The notes: generated from the sequence alone by a model not told the origin. A stretch of 64,000 nt of DNA from Novosphingobium sp. (GCF_030699305.1 NZ_JAUYNB010000013.1:205090-269089), one strand, 5' to 3'. Positions 19,276 to 29,794 are shown, counted from the stretch's first letter. Program-made: numbers and translations.

Positions 19276-20405
19276 CAGATCTGGCCAGCTTCAGCATGGC
19301 GCCGCAGGCGTTCCCGCAGCGGTCGCTCGAACCAGATGAAGCTCAGCCGCGCGGCCAGGATCACGGCGCCAAGCCACGCTGCCAGCACCCAGCCTTGCGC
19401 GGTGAACTCGGCGGGATTGCCGTGCGGCAGGATCACCAGCATCAATGCCAGCTGCATCGGCACGTGCCACAGGTAGATACCATAGGTGCAATCCCCCAGC
19501 CAGCTGCTGGCCCGGCGCAAACCGCGCGGCGCGGCATTTTCAACCGCAGCCAGCATCAGCAAGGCCGCTCCCGTCAGCGCTGGGATGGCAACCACCTCGC
19601 GGGCCAGTCCGCTTCCCTCACGCAGCGCCGCCAGTCCGGCCAGTGTCAGTACAGCGCAGATCAGGCTCCGTCCCGCGCCGTTGCGCAGATGCAGCCACTC
19701 ATGCAGCCGGAACAGGGCGGTCCCGACGAAAAAATAAAATGCGCAATTGGGAATACGCGATACCGACGAGAACAGGTTGCCCAGCAGGCACAGCGCGATC
19801 ACCGCGATCAGCCCGCCTGCACCAAACTTGCGCAGCGGCTCGCGCAACACCCAGAACAGGGCGTAAACCACCACTTCCACCGATACCGACCAGATCGGAC
19901 CGTTGAACGACTGCCCGGTTCCAACCAGCCAATCCGACGCAAAGAACAATTGCAGGAAGAAATGCCACCAGTCGTAATTGTCGTAGAGCAGCGTGTGCCC
20001 CACCTGTTGCAGGGCGATGAACTGCAACCCCGCCACCACCAGCAACGTCAGGAAGTGCAGCGGATAGAGCCGGGCAAACCGGTTCACCACGAATTCCCGC
20101 GTCGTTGCCGGTCGATCGAGATAGACCGCTGCAAACACAAATCCGGAAATCATCCAGAACAATTGCACGGCGTAAAAGCCCCAATCGTACAGCAGACCGA
20201 ACATGGCCCGCGCCGGCTGGTAATCGAGATACTGGAAATAGCGCTCATGATCGGTGCCGATCATCGCAAAATGCATGTAGTGATAGAACAGCACGGCCAC
20301 AGCGGCCAATCCGCGCAGCCCGTCGATCAAGGTAAGCCTCGGCATGCTCAACCGCACCGGAGCAGGTGGCCCAGGCACCGTGACCTGATCGGACGTAACA
20401 TTCAC
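19275..20405 (-). CDS. Membrane acyltransferase 3 family protein (OafA/YrhL-like), first of a pair
   Basis: The protein has 376 residues and about ten membrane segments. Motifs are RLTLIDGLRGLAAVAVLFYHY (conserved Arg and His), FWMISGFVFAAVYLDRP and RFARLYPLHFLTLL, all typical of acyltransferase-3 proteins that O-acylate extracytoplasmic glycans. The C-terminus SFIWFERPLRERLRRHA is the usual last helix and basic tail. It is translationally coupled to the next acyltransferase (one-base overlap), so the two probably act on one polymer. It follows a terminator behind rpmD. Confidence 0.9.
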   Translation of the reverse strand: MNVTSDQVTVPGPPAPVRLSMPRLTLIDGLRGLAAVAVLFYHYMHFAMIGTDHERYFQYLDYQPARAMFGLLYDWGFYAVQLFWMISGFVFAAVYLDRPATTREFVVNRFARLYPLHFLTLLVVAGLQFIALQQVGHTLLYDNYDWWHFFLQLFFASDWLVGTGQSFNGPIWSVSVEVVVYALFWVLREPLRKFGAGGLIAVIALCLLGNLFSSVSRIPNCAFYFFVGTALFRLHEWLHLRNGAGRSLICAVLTLAGLAALREGSGLAREVVAIPALTGAALLMLAAVENAAPRGLRRASSWLGDCTYGIYLWHVPMQLALMLVILPHGNPAEFTAQGWVLAAWLGAVILAARLSFIWFERPLRERLRRHAEAGQI

Positions 20406-20472
20406 CAGCCCGGCCCTTCGCTAAGCAGTTGCTATCCTGCCTATGTCGCGATGGTTAAGATCGGGCAAAGGA

Positions 20473-20502
20473 AAAGGGCTGCGGATCGCTCCGCAGCCCT
20501 TT
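20473..20502 (-). terminator. Intrinsic terminator after rpmD
   Basis: A perfect 12-bp stem (20473-20484 with 20491-20502) has a six-base loop and, on the minus strand, ends in CCCTTTTCC. It lies 24 bases after the rpmD stop and should end or attenuate transcription before the acyltransferase pair. Confidence 0.8.
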
Positions 20503-20526
20503 CGTTTCCAGCTAACCGCTGAGCGT

Positions 20527-20703
20527 TCAGTCGATCACAGCAACCATATGCGGCAGCTTGGCGATTGCGCCGCGCACTTCGGCGGTGTCTTCCAACTCCA
20601 CCACGCGGTTCATCTTGCCAAGGCCCAGGCCGATGAGGATCTTCTTCTGGCTTTCCGGCCGGCGGATCGGCGAACCGATCTGCTTGATCTTGATTGTCGC
20701 CAT
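20527..20703 (-). CDS. rpmD: 50S ribosomal protein L30
   Basis: The protein has 58 residues. Translated from the minus strand it begins [20 protein letters not shown] and contains [17 protein letters not shown], the L30 signature. It lies 5 bases after rpsE in the normal order rpsE-rpmD. The following gene is not rplO as usual; a terminator and two acyltransferases come first. Confidence 0.96.
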   Translation of the reverse strand: MATIKIKQIGSPIRRPESQKKILIGLGLGKMNRVVELEDTAEVRGAIAKLPHMVAVID

Positions 20704-20708
20704 CAGAC

Positions 20709-21443
20709 TTACTCCGTGATCGCGTCAGCGGCAGCTTCCGCTTCCGCTACGCTCGCGCCGCCACGACCCAGCAGGTCGGCAACCTTCTTGCCACGACGCT
20801 GGGCAACCGACTTCGGCGAAGTCTGGTCAGTCAGCGCGTCAAAGGTGGCGCGGATCATGTTGTAGGGGTTGCTGGTGCCGACCGACTTGGTCACCACGTC
20901 AGCCACGCCCAGGCTTTCGAAGACAGCGCGCATCGGACCACCGGCGATGATGCCGGTACCCGCCGGAGCCGAACGAAGGTTGACCTTACCGGCACCAAAC
21001 CGGCCCTTGCCGTCATGATGCAGGGTGCGACCGTCCTTGAGCGGAACACGAACCATCTTCTTCTTGGCAGAAGCGGTTGCCTTGGTGATGGCTTCCGGCA
21101 CTTCGCGCGCCTTGCCATGACCAAAGCCAACGCGGCCCTTGCCGTCACCGACCACGACCAGAGCTGCAAAGCCGAAGCGCTTGCCGCCCTTCACGGTCTT
21201 GGACACGCGGTTGATGTGGACGAGCTTTTCAATCAGCTCTTCGCCGCCATCATCATCGCCGCCACGGCCACCACGGCGGTCATCACGGCGACCGCCACGG
21301 CCACCACGATCATTCCCGCCACGGTCGTTTCCGCCGCGACCACGACCACGGCCACGGCCGCCTTCGCGTTCACCACCCTCAGGGGCAGCAGCAGCCACTT
21401 CGGCAACGACGCCTTCGACTACAGTGTTGGTTTCGTCTGCCAT
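20709..21443 (-). CDS. rpsE: 30S ribosomal protein S5 with long Arg/Gly-rich N-terminal extension
   Basis: The protein has 244 residues, against 167 in E. coli. The core starts at [20 protein letters not shown], about residue 67, and includes [21 protein letters not shown]5 is needed for decoding accuracy and helps unwind mRNA at the entry tunnel. The added N-terminus is first acidic/alanine-rich, then has repeated [19 protein letters not shown] and RRDDRRGG, an RGG-like sequence expected to bind RNA. I use the second ATG of an ATGATG (21443); the stop of rplR is two bases upstream. Confidence 0.96.
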   Translation of the reverse strand: MADETNTVVEGVVAEVAAAAPEGGEREGGRGRGRGRGGNDRGGNDRGGRGGRRDDRRGGRGGDDDGGEELIEKLVHINRVSKTVKGGKRFGFAALVVVGDGKGRVGFGHGKAREVPEAITKATASAKKKMVRVPLKDGRTLHHDGKGRFGAGKVNLRSAPAGTGIIAGGPMRAVFESLGVADVVTKSVGTSNPYNMIRATFDALTDQTSPKSVAQRRGKKVADLLGRGGASVAEAEAAADAITE

Positions 21444-21445
21444 CA

Positions 21446-21796
21446 TCAGAACTCCAGCCCGCCTTCACGCGCAGCGTCAGCCAGCGCTTTGACGCGGCCA
21501 TGGAACAGGAAGCCGCCGCGATCGAACACGACAGCGGTCACGCCCGCCTTCTTGGCGGCCTCGGCGAGCTCGGTGCCCACCTTGGCTGCCGCATCGGTGG
21601 TCGCGCCGGGGCCAGTGCTGCCCTTGGTCAGCGTCGAAGCGGCCGCCAGCGTACGGCCGGTCGCATCGTCGATGATCTGCGCATACATGTGGCGGCCCGA
21701 ACGGTGAACCGACAGCCGGGGACGACCAAAGGCACGCGCCTTGAGTGCGGTACGAACGCGCCGACGACGGCGCGCGAAAAGAGAAAGCTTGGCCAT
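21446..21796 (-). CDS. rplR: 50S ribosomal protein L18
   Basis: The protein has 116 residues. [20 protein letters not shown] and the C-terminal [26 protein letters not shown] are standard for L18, which anchors 5S rRNA with L5 to the central protuberance. Its start overlaps the rplF stop by one base and its stop lies two bases before rpsE, which suggests translational coupling. Confidence 0.97.
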   Translation of the reverse strand: MAKLSLFARRRRRVRTALKARAFGRPRLSVHRSGRHMYAQIIDDATGRTLAAASTLTKGSTGPGATTDAAAKVGTELAEAAKKAGVTAVVFDRGGFLFHGRVKALADAAREGGLEF

Positions 21797-22329
21797 TACT
21801 TCTTCTTCCCTTCCTTGCGGAAGATGAACTCGCCGCGGTACTTGATACCCTTGCCCTTGTAAGGCTCAGGCTTGCGCCACCGGCGAATTTCGGCCGCAAC
21901 CTGGCCAACCTTCTGCTTGTCGATCCCGGAGATCTCGATCGTGGTGTTGTCCGGCGTCTTGATCTCGATGCCTTCCGGCACCGCGAAGTCGACGTCGTGG
22001 CTGTAACCGAGCAGCAGCTTCAGGTTGTTGCCCTGAACGTTCGCACGGTAACCAACACCGGTGATTTCGAGAACCTTGGTGTAACCGGCGGTCACGCCGG
22101 TCACCAGGTTGTCAACGAGGGTCCGCTGCATGCCCCAGAAGGCGCGAGCCTGCTTGGAGTCATTGGCAGGCTTCACAACGATGACCTCGCCTTCGATGGA
22201 GTAGCTGATTTCATCACGCATACGGAGCGTAAGAGCGCCCTTGGGGCCCTTCACGGTAAGCGTGCCATTCGCGATATCAGCGGAAACACCGCCGGGAATC
22301 GGAACAGGCTTTTTGCCGATGCGGCTCAT
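21796..22329 (-). CDS. rplF: 50S ribosomal protein L6
   Basis: The protein has 177 residues, starting [19 protein letters not shown] and ending with [24 protein letters not shown]. It has the duplicated L6 fold and binds 23S rRNA near the factor-binding site. One-base overlaps join it to rpsH upstream and rplR downstream. Confidence 0.98.
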   Translation of the reverse strand: MSRIGKKPVPIPGGVSADIANGTLTVKGPKGALTLRMRDEISYSIEGEVIVVKPANDSKQARAFWGMQRTLVDNLVTGVTAGYTKVLEITGVGYRANVQGNNLKLLLGYSHDVDFAVPEGIEIKTPDNTTIEISGIDKQKVGQVAAEIRRWRKPEPYKGKGIKYRGEFIFRKEGKKK

Positions 22330-22724
22330 CAGAACACCTCCGCCAGCACTTCGCCACCGACGTTGTGCGAGCGAGCTTCGGCATCCGAAAGCACGCCGCG
22401 CGGCGTCGAGACGATGGTGATGCCAAGACCGTTGCGCACTACCGGGAGTTCTTTCGAACCCGAGTAGACGCGGCGGCCCGGCTTGGAGACGCGAGCGACA
22501 TGCTTGATCGCAGGTTCGCCCTCGAAATACTTCAGCTCGATGCGCAACTGCGGATGGGCGCCAGTGGCGTCCTCCGAATAGCCGCGAATATAGCCTTCAC
22601 GCTGCAACACTTCGAGTACGCTTGCACGCAGCTTCGAGGCCGGCGAAAGGACAGAGTCCTTCTTCGCACGCTGGCCGTTGCGGATACGGGTGAGCATATC
22701 ACCCAGGGGATCGGTCAGTGCCAT
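22329..22724 (-). CDS. rpsH: 30S ribosomal protein S8
   Basis: The protein has 131 residues, with [20 protein letters not shown] and the C-terminal [21 protein letters not shown]8 is an early 16S rRNA-binding protein of the small subunit and, in E. coli, the translational repressor of the spc operon through a site near rplE. Whether that control operates here cannot be read from the window. It lies nine bases after rpsN. Confidence 0.97.
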   Translation of the reverse strand: MALTDPLGDMLTRIRNGQRAKKDSVLSPASKLRASVLEVLQREGYIRGYSEDATGAHPQLRIELKYFEGEPAIKHVARVSKPGRRVYSGSKELPVVRNGLGITIVSTPRGVLSDAEARSHNVGGEVLAEVF

Positions 22725-22733
22725 CGCTTGTCC

Positions 22734-23039
22734 TTACCAGCTCGACTTTGTCACGCCCGGGATCATGCCTTTGTTGGCAAGATCACGCAGCTCGATGCGG
22801 CAAAGGCCGAACTTGCGATAGTAGCCGCGGGGGCGGCCGGTGGTGGCGCAACGGTTGCGAACCCGGGTCGGGTTTGCGTTGCGCGGGATTTCCGCCAGCT
22901 TCAGACGCGCGATCAGCCGTTCGGTATCGTCGAGCGACTTGTCGTCGGCGACCGCCTTCAGCTTTGCGTACTTGGCAGCGTACTTCTTGACGAGGACCTT
23001 GCGGCGCTCGTTCTTGTTCACGGAACTCAGTTTCGCCAT
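22734..23039 (-). CDS. rpsN: 30S ribosomal protein S14 (zinc-free form)
   Basis: The protein has 101 residues. [20 protein letters not shown] at the start and [21 protein letters not shown] in the centre identify S14. It lacks the CxxC...CxxC zinc ribbon of the short form, so it is the zinc-independent long type. It lies between rplE and rpsH, as usual. Confidence 0.97.
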   Translation of the reverse strand: MAKLSSVNKNERRKVLVKKYAAKYAKLKAVADDKSLDDTERLIARLKLAEIPRNANPTRVRNRCATTGRPRGYYRKFGLCRIELRDLANKGMIPGVTKSSW

Positions 23040-23059
23040 GGACTTAAGCTCTCTCTAAC

Positions 23060-23638
23060 TCAGGCCGCTTGAGCGGGTTCGGCTTCAGCCGGGAACGGGA
23101 AACCGAACAGGCGCAGCAGTTCGCGCGCCTCGTCGTCGGTCTTGGCAGTGGTGGTGACAATAATGTCCATCCCACGAACCTTCTCAATCTGGTCGTAGCT
23201 GATCTCCGGAAAGATGATCTGCTCCTTCAGACCCATCGCGTAGTTGCCGCGACCGTCGAACGACTTCGGGTTCAACCCACGGAAGTCGCGAATACGGGGC
23301 ATGGCAATCGTGATGAGACGATCCAGAAATTCAAACATGCGTTCGCGGCGCAGGGTAACCTTGCAACCGATCGGCATGCCTTCACGCAGCTTGAACTGCG
23401 CGATCGACTTCTTCGCCTTGGTGATGACAGGCTTCTGGCCGGCAATCAGTTCCATTTCGGCGGCGGCGGTCTGGACCTTCTTCTTGTCCTGGCTGCCTTC
23501 GCCCACGCCCATGTTGATCGTGATCTTCTCGATCTTGGGCACTTCCATATGGTTCTTGTAGCCGAACTTTTCGGTCATCGCTGCAACGATCGCGTCGTCG
23601 TACTTCTTGCGAAGCCGGGGTACATACTTGTCACCCAT
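23060..23638 (-). CDS. rplE: 50S ribosomal protein L5
   Basis: The protein has 192 residues, with [41 protein letters not shown] and [21 protein letters not shown]5 binds 5S rRNA and the P-site tRNA and bridges to S13. The C-terminal tail ([11 protein letters not shown]) is slightly longer than in E. coli. It overlaps rplX by eight bases. Confidence 0.98.
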   Translation of the reverse strand: MGDKYVPRLRKKYDDAIVAAMTEKFGYKNHMEVPKIEKITINMGVGEGSQDKKKVQTAAAEMELIAGQKPVITKAKKSIAQFKLREGMPIGCKVTLRRERMFEFLDRLITIAMPRIRDFRGLNPKSFDGRGNYAMGLKEQIIFPEISYDQIEKVRGMDIIVTTTAKTDDEARELLRLFGFPFPAEAEPAQAA

Positions 23639-23951
23639 CGATCTTCTCCCCGGACTTCACGGCCACACGGACCTTCTTCCCGTCAACGGTTTCGAACCGC
23701 ACGCGCGTTGCCTTGCCGTCCTTGGGATCGGCCAGGCCAACCTTCGAGACATGCATCGGCGCTTCACGGCGATCGATGCCACCCTGCGGGTTTTCCTGGG
23801 TCGGCTTGCGATGGCGGGCAGCGATGTTCACGCCTGCAACCACAACCTTTTCGTCCTTCGGAAGGACCTGCAGGACAGTGCCGGTGCGGCCCTTGTCCTT
23901 GCCCGAGCGGACAACAACGTTGTCGCCCTTCTTGATCTTAGCGGAAGCCAT
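23631..23951 (-). CDS. rplX: 50S ribosomal protein L24
   Basis: The protein has 106 residues. The KOW motif appears as [19 protein letters not shown], followed by [21 protein letters not shown]24 starts large-subunit assembly and sits near the tunnel exit. One-base overlap with rplN and eight-base overlap with rplE indicate coupled translation. Confidence 0.97.
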   Translation of the reverse strand: MASAKIKKGDNVVVRSGKDKGRTGTVLQVLPKDEKVVVAGVNIAARHRKPTQENPQGGIDRREAPMHVSKVGLADPKDGKATRVRFETVDGKKVRVAVKSGEKIDG

Positions 23952-24319
23952 TACAGCACCTCCGGAGCAAGGCTGATGATCTTCATGAAGCCCTTGCCGC
24001 GCAGTTCGCGGACCACGGGGCCGAAGATACGGGTGCCGATGGGCTCTTCGTTCTTGTTGATCAGAACGGCGGCATTGCTGTCAAAGCGAATGACGCTGCC
24101 ATCGGGACGGCGAACGTCCTTGCGGGTACGCACGATCACCGCGCGGTGAACGTCGCCCTTTTTCACGCGGGTGCGCGGCTGGGCTTCTTTCACCGACACC
24201 ACGATGATGTCGCCAACGCCGGCGGTGCGGCGCTTAGACCCGCCCAGTACCTTGATGCACTGGACGCGCTTGGCGCCGCTGTTGTCCGCGACGTCGAGCT
24301 GGGATTGCATCTGGATCAT
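23951..24319 (-). CDS. rplN: 50S ribosomal protein L14
   Basis: The protein has 122 residues, beginning [20 protein letters not shown] and ending [24 protein letters not shown] and [16 protein letters not shown] are signatures. L14 lies at the subunit interface and forms bridge B8 with 16S rRNA. It is the first gene of the spc part, 64 bases after rpsQ. Confidence 0.98.
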   Translation of the reverse strand: MIQMQSQLDVADNSGAKRVQCIKVLGGSKRRTAGVGDIIVVSVKEAQPRTRVKKGDVHRAVIVRTRKDVRRPDGSVIRFDSNAAVLINKNEEPIGTRIFGPVVRELRGKGFMKIISLAPEVL

Positions 24320-24383
24320 TGATCCGGTTCCTTCTCACTGGCTTGCCGGAACCAGTCCGGCAGTTCCAAATTGCTCGTCTGAC

Positions 24384-24653
24384 TTAGACGTCGGCTTCCA
24401 CAGCGGCAGTCTTGCCGGCGAGGACGCGTTCGATAACCTTCCAGGTCTTCAGCTTCGAGAGCGGGCGAGTTTCCTCGATCCGCACCGTTTCGCCAACCTT
24501 GAAGGCGTTGTCTTCGTCATGTGCGTGGTACTTCTTCGAACGGCGGATGATCTTCCCGTAGAGCGGGTGCTTCACCTTGCGTTCGACCTTGACCACCACG
24601 GTCTTGTCGGTCTTGTCGGAGACGATGGTCCCGATCAGGATACGCTTGGGCAT
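24384..24653 (-). CDS. rpsQ: 30S ribosomal protein S17
   Basis: The protein has 89 residues. [20 protein letters not shown] and [20 protein letters not shown] identify S17, an OB-fold primary 16S rRNA-binding protein. It closes the S10-operon part, ten bases after rpmC. Confidence 0.97.
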   Translation of the reverse strand: MPKRILIGTIVSDKTDKTVVVKVERKVKHPLYGKIIRRSKKYHAHDEDNAFKVGETVRIEETRPLSKLKTWKVIERVLAGKTAAVEADV

Positions 24654-24663
24654 CGTATTCTCC

Positions 24664-24870
24664 TTACGCCTGGGCCGACTGAGAACGCTCAGTCTGCAGC
24701 GTTTTGATGCGGGCGATGTCGCGGCGCACTTCCTTGATGCGCGCCGGGCGTTCCAGCTGGTTGGTCGCCGCCTGGAAGCGGAGGTTGAACGCCTCGCGCT
24801 TCAGCTCAGCGAGGTCTGCCGACAGCTGATCGTCAGTCTTGACGCGCAGGTCTTCAATCTTGCTAGCCAT
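24664..24870 (-). CDS. rpmC: 50S ribosomal protein L29
   Basis: The protein has 68 residues and two long helices ([19 protein letters not shown] and [19 protein letters not shown]). It lies at the tunnel exit next to L23, where SRP and trigger factor dock. Two adjacent ATGs exist; the one at 24870 gives the usual MASKIEDLR start, and the other overlaps the rplP stop as ATGA. Confidence 0.96.
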   Translation of the reverse strand: MASKIEDLRVKTDDQLSADLAELKREAFNLRFQAATNQLERPARIKEVRRDIARIKTLQTERSQSAQA

Positions 24871-25304
24871 CATTCGGCTCCCAGGTGCGAGGTGTCGCCC
24901 AGGCGGGCCACGACCTTGGTCTTGATCGGCAGCTTCATCGCTGCGCGGCTGAACGCTTCCGCAGCGAGCGGGCCGGCGACACCGTCCAGCTCGAACAGGA
25001 TGCGGCCCGGCTTCACGCGTGCGGCCCAGTATTCCACCGAACCCTTGCCCTTGCCCTGACGGACTTCGGCAGGCTTCTTGGTCACTGGCACATCCGGGAA
25101 GATGCGGATCCAGAGACGACCCTGGCGCTTGATGTGACGGGTGATCGCGCGGCGAGCCGCTTCGATCTGACGTGCGGTGATCCGTTCCGGTTCCATCGCC
25201 TTGAGGCCATAGGAACCAAAGTTCAGATCGGTGCCGCCCTTGGCGTCGCCCTTGATCCGACCCTTGAAGGTCTTGCGGAACTTGGTCTTTTTCGGTTGCA
25301 GCAT
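24870..25304 (-). CDS. rplP: 50S ribosomal protein L16
   Basis: The protein has 144 residues. It starts [20 protein letters not shown] and contains [20 protein letters not shown] and the MGKGKG-like [21 protein letters not shown]16 helps position the A-site tRNA and completes the peptidyl-transferase region. It overlaps rpmC at the stop. Confidence 0.98.
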   Translation of the reverse strand: MLQPKKTKFRKTFKGRIKGDAKGGTDLNFGSYGLKAMEPERITARQIEAARRAITRHIKRQGRLWIRIFPDVPVTKKPAEVRQGKGKGSVEYWAARVKPGRILFELDGVAGPLAAEAFSRAAMKLPIKTKVVARLGDTSHLGAE

Positions 25305-25325
25305 GGTGCTTACTCTACCTTAAGC

Positions 25326-26021
25326 TCAGCGTGCCGGACGGACGCCGGAGGTTTGAGCCTCCATCATCAACCGGTCCTGCGCCATCGGATCGTGGCCGAG
25401 AATCTCACCCTTGAAGATCCAGCACTTGATGCCGATGATCCCATAGGCGGTCAGCGCTTCGGCTTCGGCGTAATCGATGTTCGCGCGGAGCGTGTGCAAC
25501 GGCACACGACCTTCGCGATACCATTCGACGCGGGCGATTTCTGCCCCGCCCAGACGGCCACCGCACGTGATCTTGATGCCTTCGGCACCAAGGCGCAGGG
25601 CCGATTGCACGGCGCGCTTCATCGCCCGGCGGAACGCCACGCGGCGGATCAGCTGGTCGGCGATGCCCTGGGCGACAAGCTTGGCGTCGATTTCCGGCTT
25701 GCGGATTTCAACGATGTTCAGCTTGACGTCGCTGCTGGTCATCTTGGCAAGCTGCGAGCGCAGCTTTTCGATGTCCGCACCCTTCTTGCCGATGATCACG
25801 CCAGGACGGGCGGCATAGATCGAAACGCGGCACAGCTTGGCCGGACGTTCGATCACGACCTTGGAAATCGCGGCCTGCGGCAGCGTTTCCATGATGAACT
25901 TGCGCATCTTGAGGTCTTCCTCAAGCATCGACGCATAGTTCTTGCCCTCGGCGTACCAGCGGCTGTCCCAGGTACGGTTGATCTGGAGACGCAGACCGAT
26001 CGGGTTGCTTTTATGACCCAT
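25326..26021 (-). CDS. rpsC: 30S ribosomal protein S3
   Basis: The protein has 231 residues. [20 protein letters not shown] at the start, the KH domain motif [17 protein letters not shown], and a C-terminal domain with [20 protein letters not shown]3 surrounds the mRNA entry channel with S4 and S5. It is three bases from rplV. Confidence 0.98.
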   Translation of the reverse strand: MGHKSNPIGLRLQINRTWDSRWYAEGKNYASMLEEDLKMRKFIMETLPQAAISKVVIERPAKLCRVSIYAARPGVIIGKKGADIEKLRSQLAKMTSSDVKLNIVEIRKPEIDAKLVAQGIADQLIRRVAFRRAMKRAVQSALRLGAEGIKITCGGRLGGAEIARVEWYREGRVPLHTLRANIDYAEAEALTAYGIIGIKCWIFKGEILGHDPMAQDRLMMEAQTSGVRPAR

Positions 26022-26024
26022 GGA

Positions 26025-26402
26025 TCAGGCCTCCTCGACTTCGCGAACCACGATGCGCAGCCGGCTGAACGGCTTCAGGATGCGCGTGGACTTGCCACGG
26101 CCCCGCGTGTGGAAACGCTTCATGGTGATGGACTTGCCGACGCTGGCTTCAGCAACGACAAGGGCGTCGACATCCAGGTTGTGGTTGTTTTCCGCATTGG
26201 CGATCGCGGATGCGAGCACCTTGCGGGCATCAACCGCCATGGCCTTCGTCGAGAAGGTCAGGATGTTCATGGCCTCTTCGACCTTGCGACCGCGGATCAG
26301 AGCGGCGACCAGGTTGAGCTTCTGGGCCGAACCACGGATCGTGGTGCCGACCGACAGGGCTTCCTTGTCACCGACGCGACGGGGAGCTTTTGCCTTGCCC
26401 AT
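26025..26402 (-). CDS. rplV: 50S ribosomal protein L22
   Basis: The protein has 125 residues. The conserved C-terminal beta-hairpin that lines the exit tunnel is seen as [20 protein letters not shown], followed by RLRIVVREV. This loop is a known site of macrolide-resistance changes; no insertion or deletion is visible here. It overlaps rpsS by one base. Confidence 0.97.
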   Translation of the reverse strand: MGKAKAPRRVGDKEALSVGTTIRGSAQKLNLVAALIRGRKVEEAMNILTFSTKAMAVDARKVLASAIANAENNHNLDVDALVVAEASVGKSITMKRFHTRGRGKSTRILKPFSRLRIVVREVEEA

Positions 26403-26680
26403 TAGCGCTTGCCCTTCTTGTCGGCAGCGTGGCCGGGGAACGTGCGCGTGGGCGCAAATTCACCAAGCTTGTGACCGACCATGTCTTCGTTGACCGAGAC
26501 GGGGATGAACTTGTGACCGTTGTAGACGCTGAACGTCAGACCAACGAACTGCGGCAGGATCGTCGAACGACGCGACCAGGTTTTCACCGGGCCAGCGCGC
26601 GTGCCAGCTTCCTGCGCGGCTTCCGCCTTCTTCAGCAGGTGCAGGTCGACGAAGGGGCCTTTCCAGACGGAACGTGCCAT
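26402..26680 (-). CDS. rpsS: 30S ribosomal protein S19
   Basis: The protein has 92 residues, starting [20 protein letters not shown] and containing [21 protein letters not shown]19 pairs with S13 in the 30S head near the A site. It lies six bases after rplB and overlaps rplV by one base. Confidence 0.98.
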   Translation of the reverse strand: MARSVWKGPFVDLHLLKKAEAAQEAGTRAGPVKTWSRRSTILPQFVGLTFSVYNGHKFIPVSVNEDMVGHKLGEFAPTRTFPGHAADKKGKR

Positions 26681-26686
26681 GGTGGC

Positions 26687-27523
26687 TTACCTCTTCTTCT
26701 TCGCGTGACGCGAACGGATAATCATCTTGTCCGTCTGCTTGTTATGACGAGTGCGAGCACCCTTCGTCGGCTTGCCCCACGGAGTAACCGGATGACGGCC
26801 ACCGGACGTGCGACCTTCACCACCACCGTGCGGGTGATCGACCGGGTTCTTCGCGACACCGCGGGTTAGCGGGCGACGGCCCAGCCAGCGGTTACGACCT
26901 GCCTTGGCCAGGTTCTGGTTGCCGTTGTCGGGGTTCGACACGGCACCGACGGTGCCCATGCAATCCCCGCGCAGGTAACGCTGCTCGCCCGAATTCAGAC
27001 GCGCAATCACCATGCCGCGGTCACGACCGACAACCTGAACGTAGGTGCCTGCCGAACGTGCGATCTGGCCGCCCTTGCCCGGCTTCATTTCCACGTTGTG
27101 GCAAATCGTGCCGACCGGCATCTGGCTGAGCAACATCGCGTTGCCCGGCTTCACGTCGGTCTTTTCACCGGCAACCACAGTGTCACCGACCGCAAGACGC
27201 TGCGGCGCGATGATGTAGGCCTGTTCGCCATCGGTATACTTGACCAGCGCGATGAACGCGGTGCGGTTGGGGTCATATTCCAGACGCTCCACGGTCGCAG
27301 GCATATCCCACTTGCGACGCTTGAAGTCGATGAAACGATACTTCTGCTTGTGACCGCCAGCGATCCCGCGCGAGGTAACGTGCCCCTTGTTGTTACGGCC
27401 ACCGGTCTTGTGCTTGCCTTCGGTAAGCGCCTTGACGGGCTTGCCCTTCCACAGCGACGAGCGGTCGACCAGGATCAGGCCACGACGGGCCGGGCTGGTC
27501 GGGTTATAGTTCTTGAGTGCCAT
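26687..27523 (-). CDS. rplB: 50S ribosomal protein L2
   Basis: The protein has 278 residues. The catalytic-centre region [20 protein letters not shown], containing the conserved histidine implicated in peptidyl transfer, is intact, as are [12 protein letters not shown] and [20 protein letters not shown]2 is one of the primary 23S rRNA binders. It lies nine bases after rplW. Confidence 0.98.
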   Translation of the reverse strand: MALKNYNPTSPARRGLILVDRSSLWKGKPVKALTEGKHKTGGRNNKGHVTSRGIAGGHKQKYRFIDFKRRKWDMPATVERLEYDPNRTAFIALVKYTDGEQAYIIAPQRLAVGDTVVAGEKTDVKPGNAMLLSQMPVGTICHNVEMKPGKGGQIARSAGTYVQVVGRDRGMVIARLNSGEQRYLRGDCMGTVGAVSNPDNGNQNLAKAGRNRWLGRRPLTRGVAKNPVDHPHGGGEGRTSGGRHPVTPWGKPTKGARTRHNKQTDKMIIRSRHAKKKR

Positions 27524-27532
27524 GATTCAGCC

Positions 27533-27838
27533 TCAGATCCCGCTGGTGACGTCGATCGACTGGCCTGCAGCCAGCGTCACAACCGCCTTTTTGACGTCCG
27601 AACGGCGATAGGGCTTGCCCTTCCACCGCTTGGTCTTGCCCTTCTGGGTCAGGGTGTTCACGGAGACCACCTTGACGTCGAACAGAGCTTCGACCGCAGC
27701 CTTGATCTGCGGCTTGGTGGCAGCTTCGGCCACCTTGAAGACCACGGCATTATGCTCGCTGAGCAGCGTCGACTTTTCCGTGATGTGGGGAGCCACGATC
27801 ACGTCATAGTGACGCGTGTCGATTGCGTCCTTAGCCAT
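27533..27838 (-). CDS. rplW: 50S ribosomal protein L23
   Basis: The protein has 101 residues, with [20 protein letters not shown] near the start and [20 protein letters not shown] in the tunnel loop. L23 is the docking site for trigger factor and SRP at the tunnel exit. It overlaps rplD by eight bases. Confidence 0.97.
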   Translation of the reverse strand: MAKDAIDTRHYDVIVAPHITEKSTLLSEHNAVVFKVAEAATKPQIKAAVEALFDVKVVSVNTLTQKGKTKRWKGKPYRRSDVKKAVVTLAAGQSIDVTSGI

Positions 27839-28457
27839 TGAAACGTGCCTCCAGCTTTTCGACCGCAGCGCGGGTCAGCACCAGCGTGTCATGCTTCAGG
27901 ATGTCATAGACGTTCGCACCGACAGCCGGGAGGACGTTCACGCCAACGATGTTGCGGGTGGCGCGGGCAAAGCCCTCATTCACCTGCTCACCGTCGATCA
28001 CGAGCACCTTCTTGCCCCAGTTCGCCTGAGCGAGCTGGGCAGCAACGGCCTTGGTCTTGGCGTCGCTCACGTCCAGCGTGTCGACCACGACCAGACCCAT
28101 CTTGGCCTTGGCCGAGAGCGCCATCTTGAGGCCGAGCGCGCGGACCTTCTTGTTCAGCGAGACGTCGAACTCGCGGCGACGTGCGCCGTGAGCCTTGCCG
28201 CCGCCGATGAAGATCGGAGCTGCACGGTCACCGTGACGGGCAGTACCGCCACCCTTCTGGTTGCCGAACTTCTTGCCGGTACGGGCAACGTCCGAACGCT
28301 CGCGGGTCGCACGGGCAATGCCGCGACGATTTTCGAGCTGCCAGGTGACAACGCGGTGGAGGATGTCGGCGCGCGGTTCGAGACCGAACACCTCATCATT
28401 GAGTTCGACTTCGCCCTTGGCGGCCGAACCATCGAGGTTGAGGACCTTGACTTTCAC
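27831..28457 (-). CDS. rplD: 50S ribosomal protein L4
   Basis: The protein has 208 residues. The tunnel loop is recognised in [18 protein letters not shown], and [20 protein letters not shown] is in the globular part. In E. coli L4 also represses the S10 operon by attenuation in its leader; whether that applies here is unknown. It lies three bases after rplC. Confidence 0.96.
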   Translation of the reverse strand: MKVKVLNLDGSAAKGEVELNDEVFGLEPRADILHRVVTWQLENRRGIARATRERSDVARTGKKFGNQKGGGTARHGDRAAPIFIGGGKAHGARRREFDVSLNKKVRALGLKMALSAKAKMGLVVVDTLDVSDAKTKAVAAQLAQANWGKKVLVIDGEQVNEGFARATRNIVGVNVLPAVGANVYDILKHDTLVLTRAAVEKLEARFNG

Positions 28458-28460
28458 GAC

Positions 28461-29216
28461 TTAGCCCTCCTGGCCTTCGGCCTGTTCGACGGCCACCGCT
28501 TCAGCGGGGGTGTCGGCAGCGGCCGAATTGTTGCTGTTGGCAGCCTGCTTCAGGCCGGCGGGATAAGGTGCTTCAGCGTGGCGCGAGACCTTCACCGAGT
28601 CCTTGACAGTCAGCCAGCTGTTCTTCGAGCCAGGGACCGAGCCCTTGACGAAGATCAGCCCACGTTCGTCGTCAACGCGCACGACTTCCAGGTTCTGCTG
28701 GGTGCGGTTGCGGTCGCCCATGTGGCCGGCCATCTTCTTGTTCTTGAACACGCGGCCCGGATCCTGACGGTTACCCGTCGAACCGTGGGCACGGTGGCTG
28801 ATCGAAACGCCGTGGGTTGCGCGCATACCGCCGAAACCCCAACGCTTCATCGCACCGGCAAAGCCCTTGCCCTGGGTGTGGCCCGAAATATCGACCAACT
28901 GACCCGGAACGAAGTGCGACGCAGCGATCGTCGAACCGACTTCAAGCAACGCGTCATCAGCTACGCGGAATTCAACCACGCGAGCCTTGAGCGGCACTTC
29001 AGCCTTGGCAAAGTGTTCACGCTGCGGCTTCGCAACGTTCTTTTGCTTGGCCTGGCCCGCACCGAGCTGAACCGCGACATAACCGTCACGGTCATCGGTG
29101 CGCACCGAAACCACCTGGCAATCTTCCAGCGCCAGAACGGTTACCGGCACGTGCCGACCGTCCTCCTGGAAAAGGCGGGTCATCCCCACCTTTTTGGCGA
29201 TCACGCCAGTGCGCAT
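28461..29216 (-). CDS. rplC: 50S ribosomal protein L3
   Basis: The protein has 251 residues. I set the start at 29216, giving the family N-terminus [20 protein letters not shown] with GGAGA upstream; an open frame continues to 29411 but has no family similarity there. [20 protein letters not shown] includes the glutamine that is N5-methylated by PrmB in many bacteria. The C-terminus carries a 40-residue Ala/Glu-rich tail beyond the E. coli protein. The 266-base gap to rpsJ is the largest in the S10 part; apart from the upstream extension of this open frame I see nothing in it. Confidence 0.97.
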   Translation of the reverse strand: MRTGVIAKKVGMTRLFQEDGRHVPVTVLALEDCQVVSVRTDDRDGYVAVQLGAGQAKQKNVAKPQREHFAKAEVPLKARVVEFRVADDALLEVGSTIAASHFVPGQLVDISGHTQGKGFAGAMKRWGFGGMRATHGVSISHRAHGSTGNRQDPGRVFKNKKMAGHMGDRNRTQQNLEVVRVDDERGLIFVKGSVPGSKNSWLTVKDSVKVSRHAEAPYPAGLKQAANSNNSAAADTPAEAVAVEQAEGQEG

Positions 29217-29482
29217 GATCCATTCTCCATAAACAGAGGCCTGCCCGGGCCCATCCCGAACAGGCATGTCCAGCCCATTTTGTGATACGAGCCCCGTCCG
29301 GGCTGGGTGCTCCCTGACCGGTGCGAAGCACCAGACGGAAGCGAGACGGGGGACGCATTCCCGGCCATCCGACCGGAGGTATCCCTGTGTCCGGGCGGGT
29401 TTCCCCGCCAAGCCGGCCGAAACCGGAAGGAGTTGAGCAGCGCGTTACCGAACTGCCCGGAACTGGTAATCGAGCTGGCGGA

Positions 29483-29794
29483 TTACGCCAGCTTGATCTC
29501 GACGTTGACGCCAGCAGCCAGATCGAGCTTCATCAGCGCGTCCACGGTGGTGGCGTTCGGCTGCACGATGTCGAGCAGACGCTTGTAGGTGCGAACTTCG
29601 AACTGCTCACGCGACTTCTTGTCGATGTGCGGCCCGCGGTTCACGGTAAACTTCTCGATCTTGGTCGGCAGCGGAATGGGGCCCCGGATCAGCGCGCCGG
29701 TGCGGCGAGCGGTTTCCGCAATTTCACCAGTTGCCTGGTCCAGCACGCGATGATCGAATGCCTTCAGGCGAATGCGGATATTCTGAGCTTCCAT
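29483..29794 (-). CDS. rpsJ: 30S ribosomal protein S10
   Basis: The protein has 103 residues. The ATG at 29794 yields [20 protein letters not shown], the usual start; a TTG two codons upstream is unlikely. [20 protein letters not shown] and [17 protein letters not shown] are typical. In addition to its ribosomal role, S10 (NusE) joins NusB in antitermination complexes. It is separated from tuf by a terminator-like hairpin. Confidence 0.97.
   Translation of the reverse strand: MEAQNIRIRLKAFDHRVLDQATGEIAETARRTGALIRGPIPLPTKIEKFTVNRGPHIDKKSREQFEVRTYKRLLDIVQPNATTVDALMKLDLAAGVNVEIKLA

Noticed and set aside
29217..29411. 65-residue N-terminal extension of L3
   Set aside because: Known L3 proteins start at MRTG or an equivalent; the extension has no similarity and the internal ATG has a good ribosome binding site.
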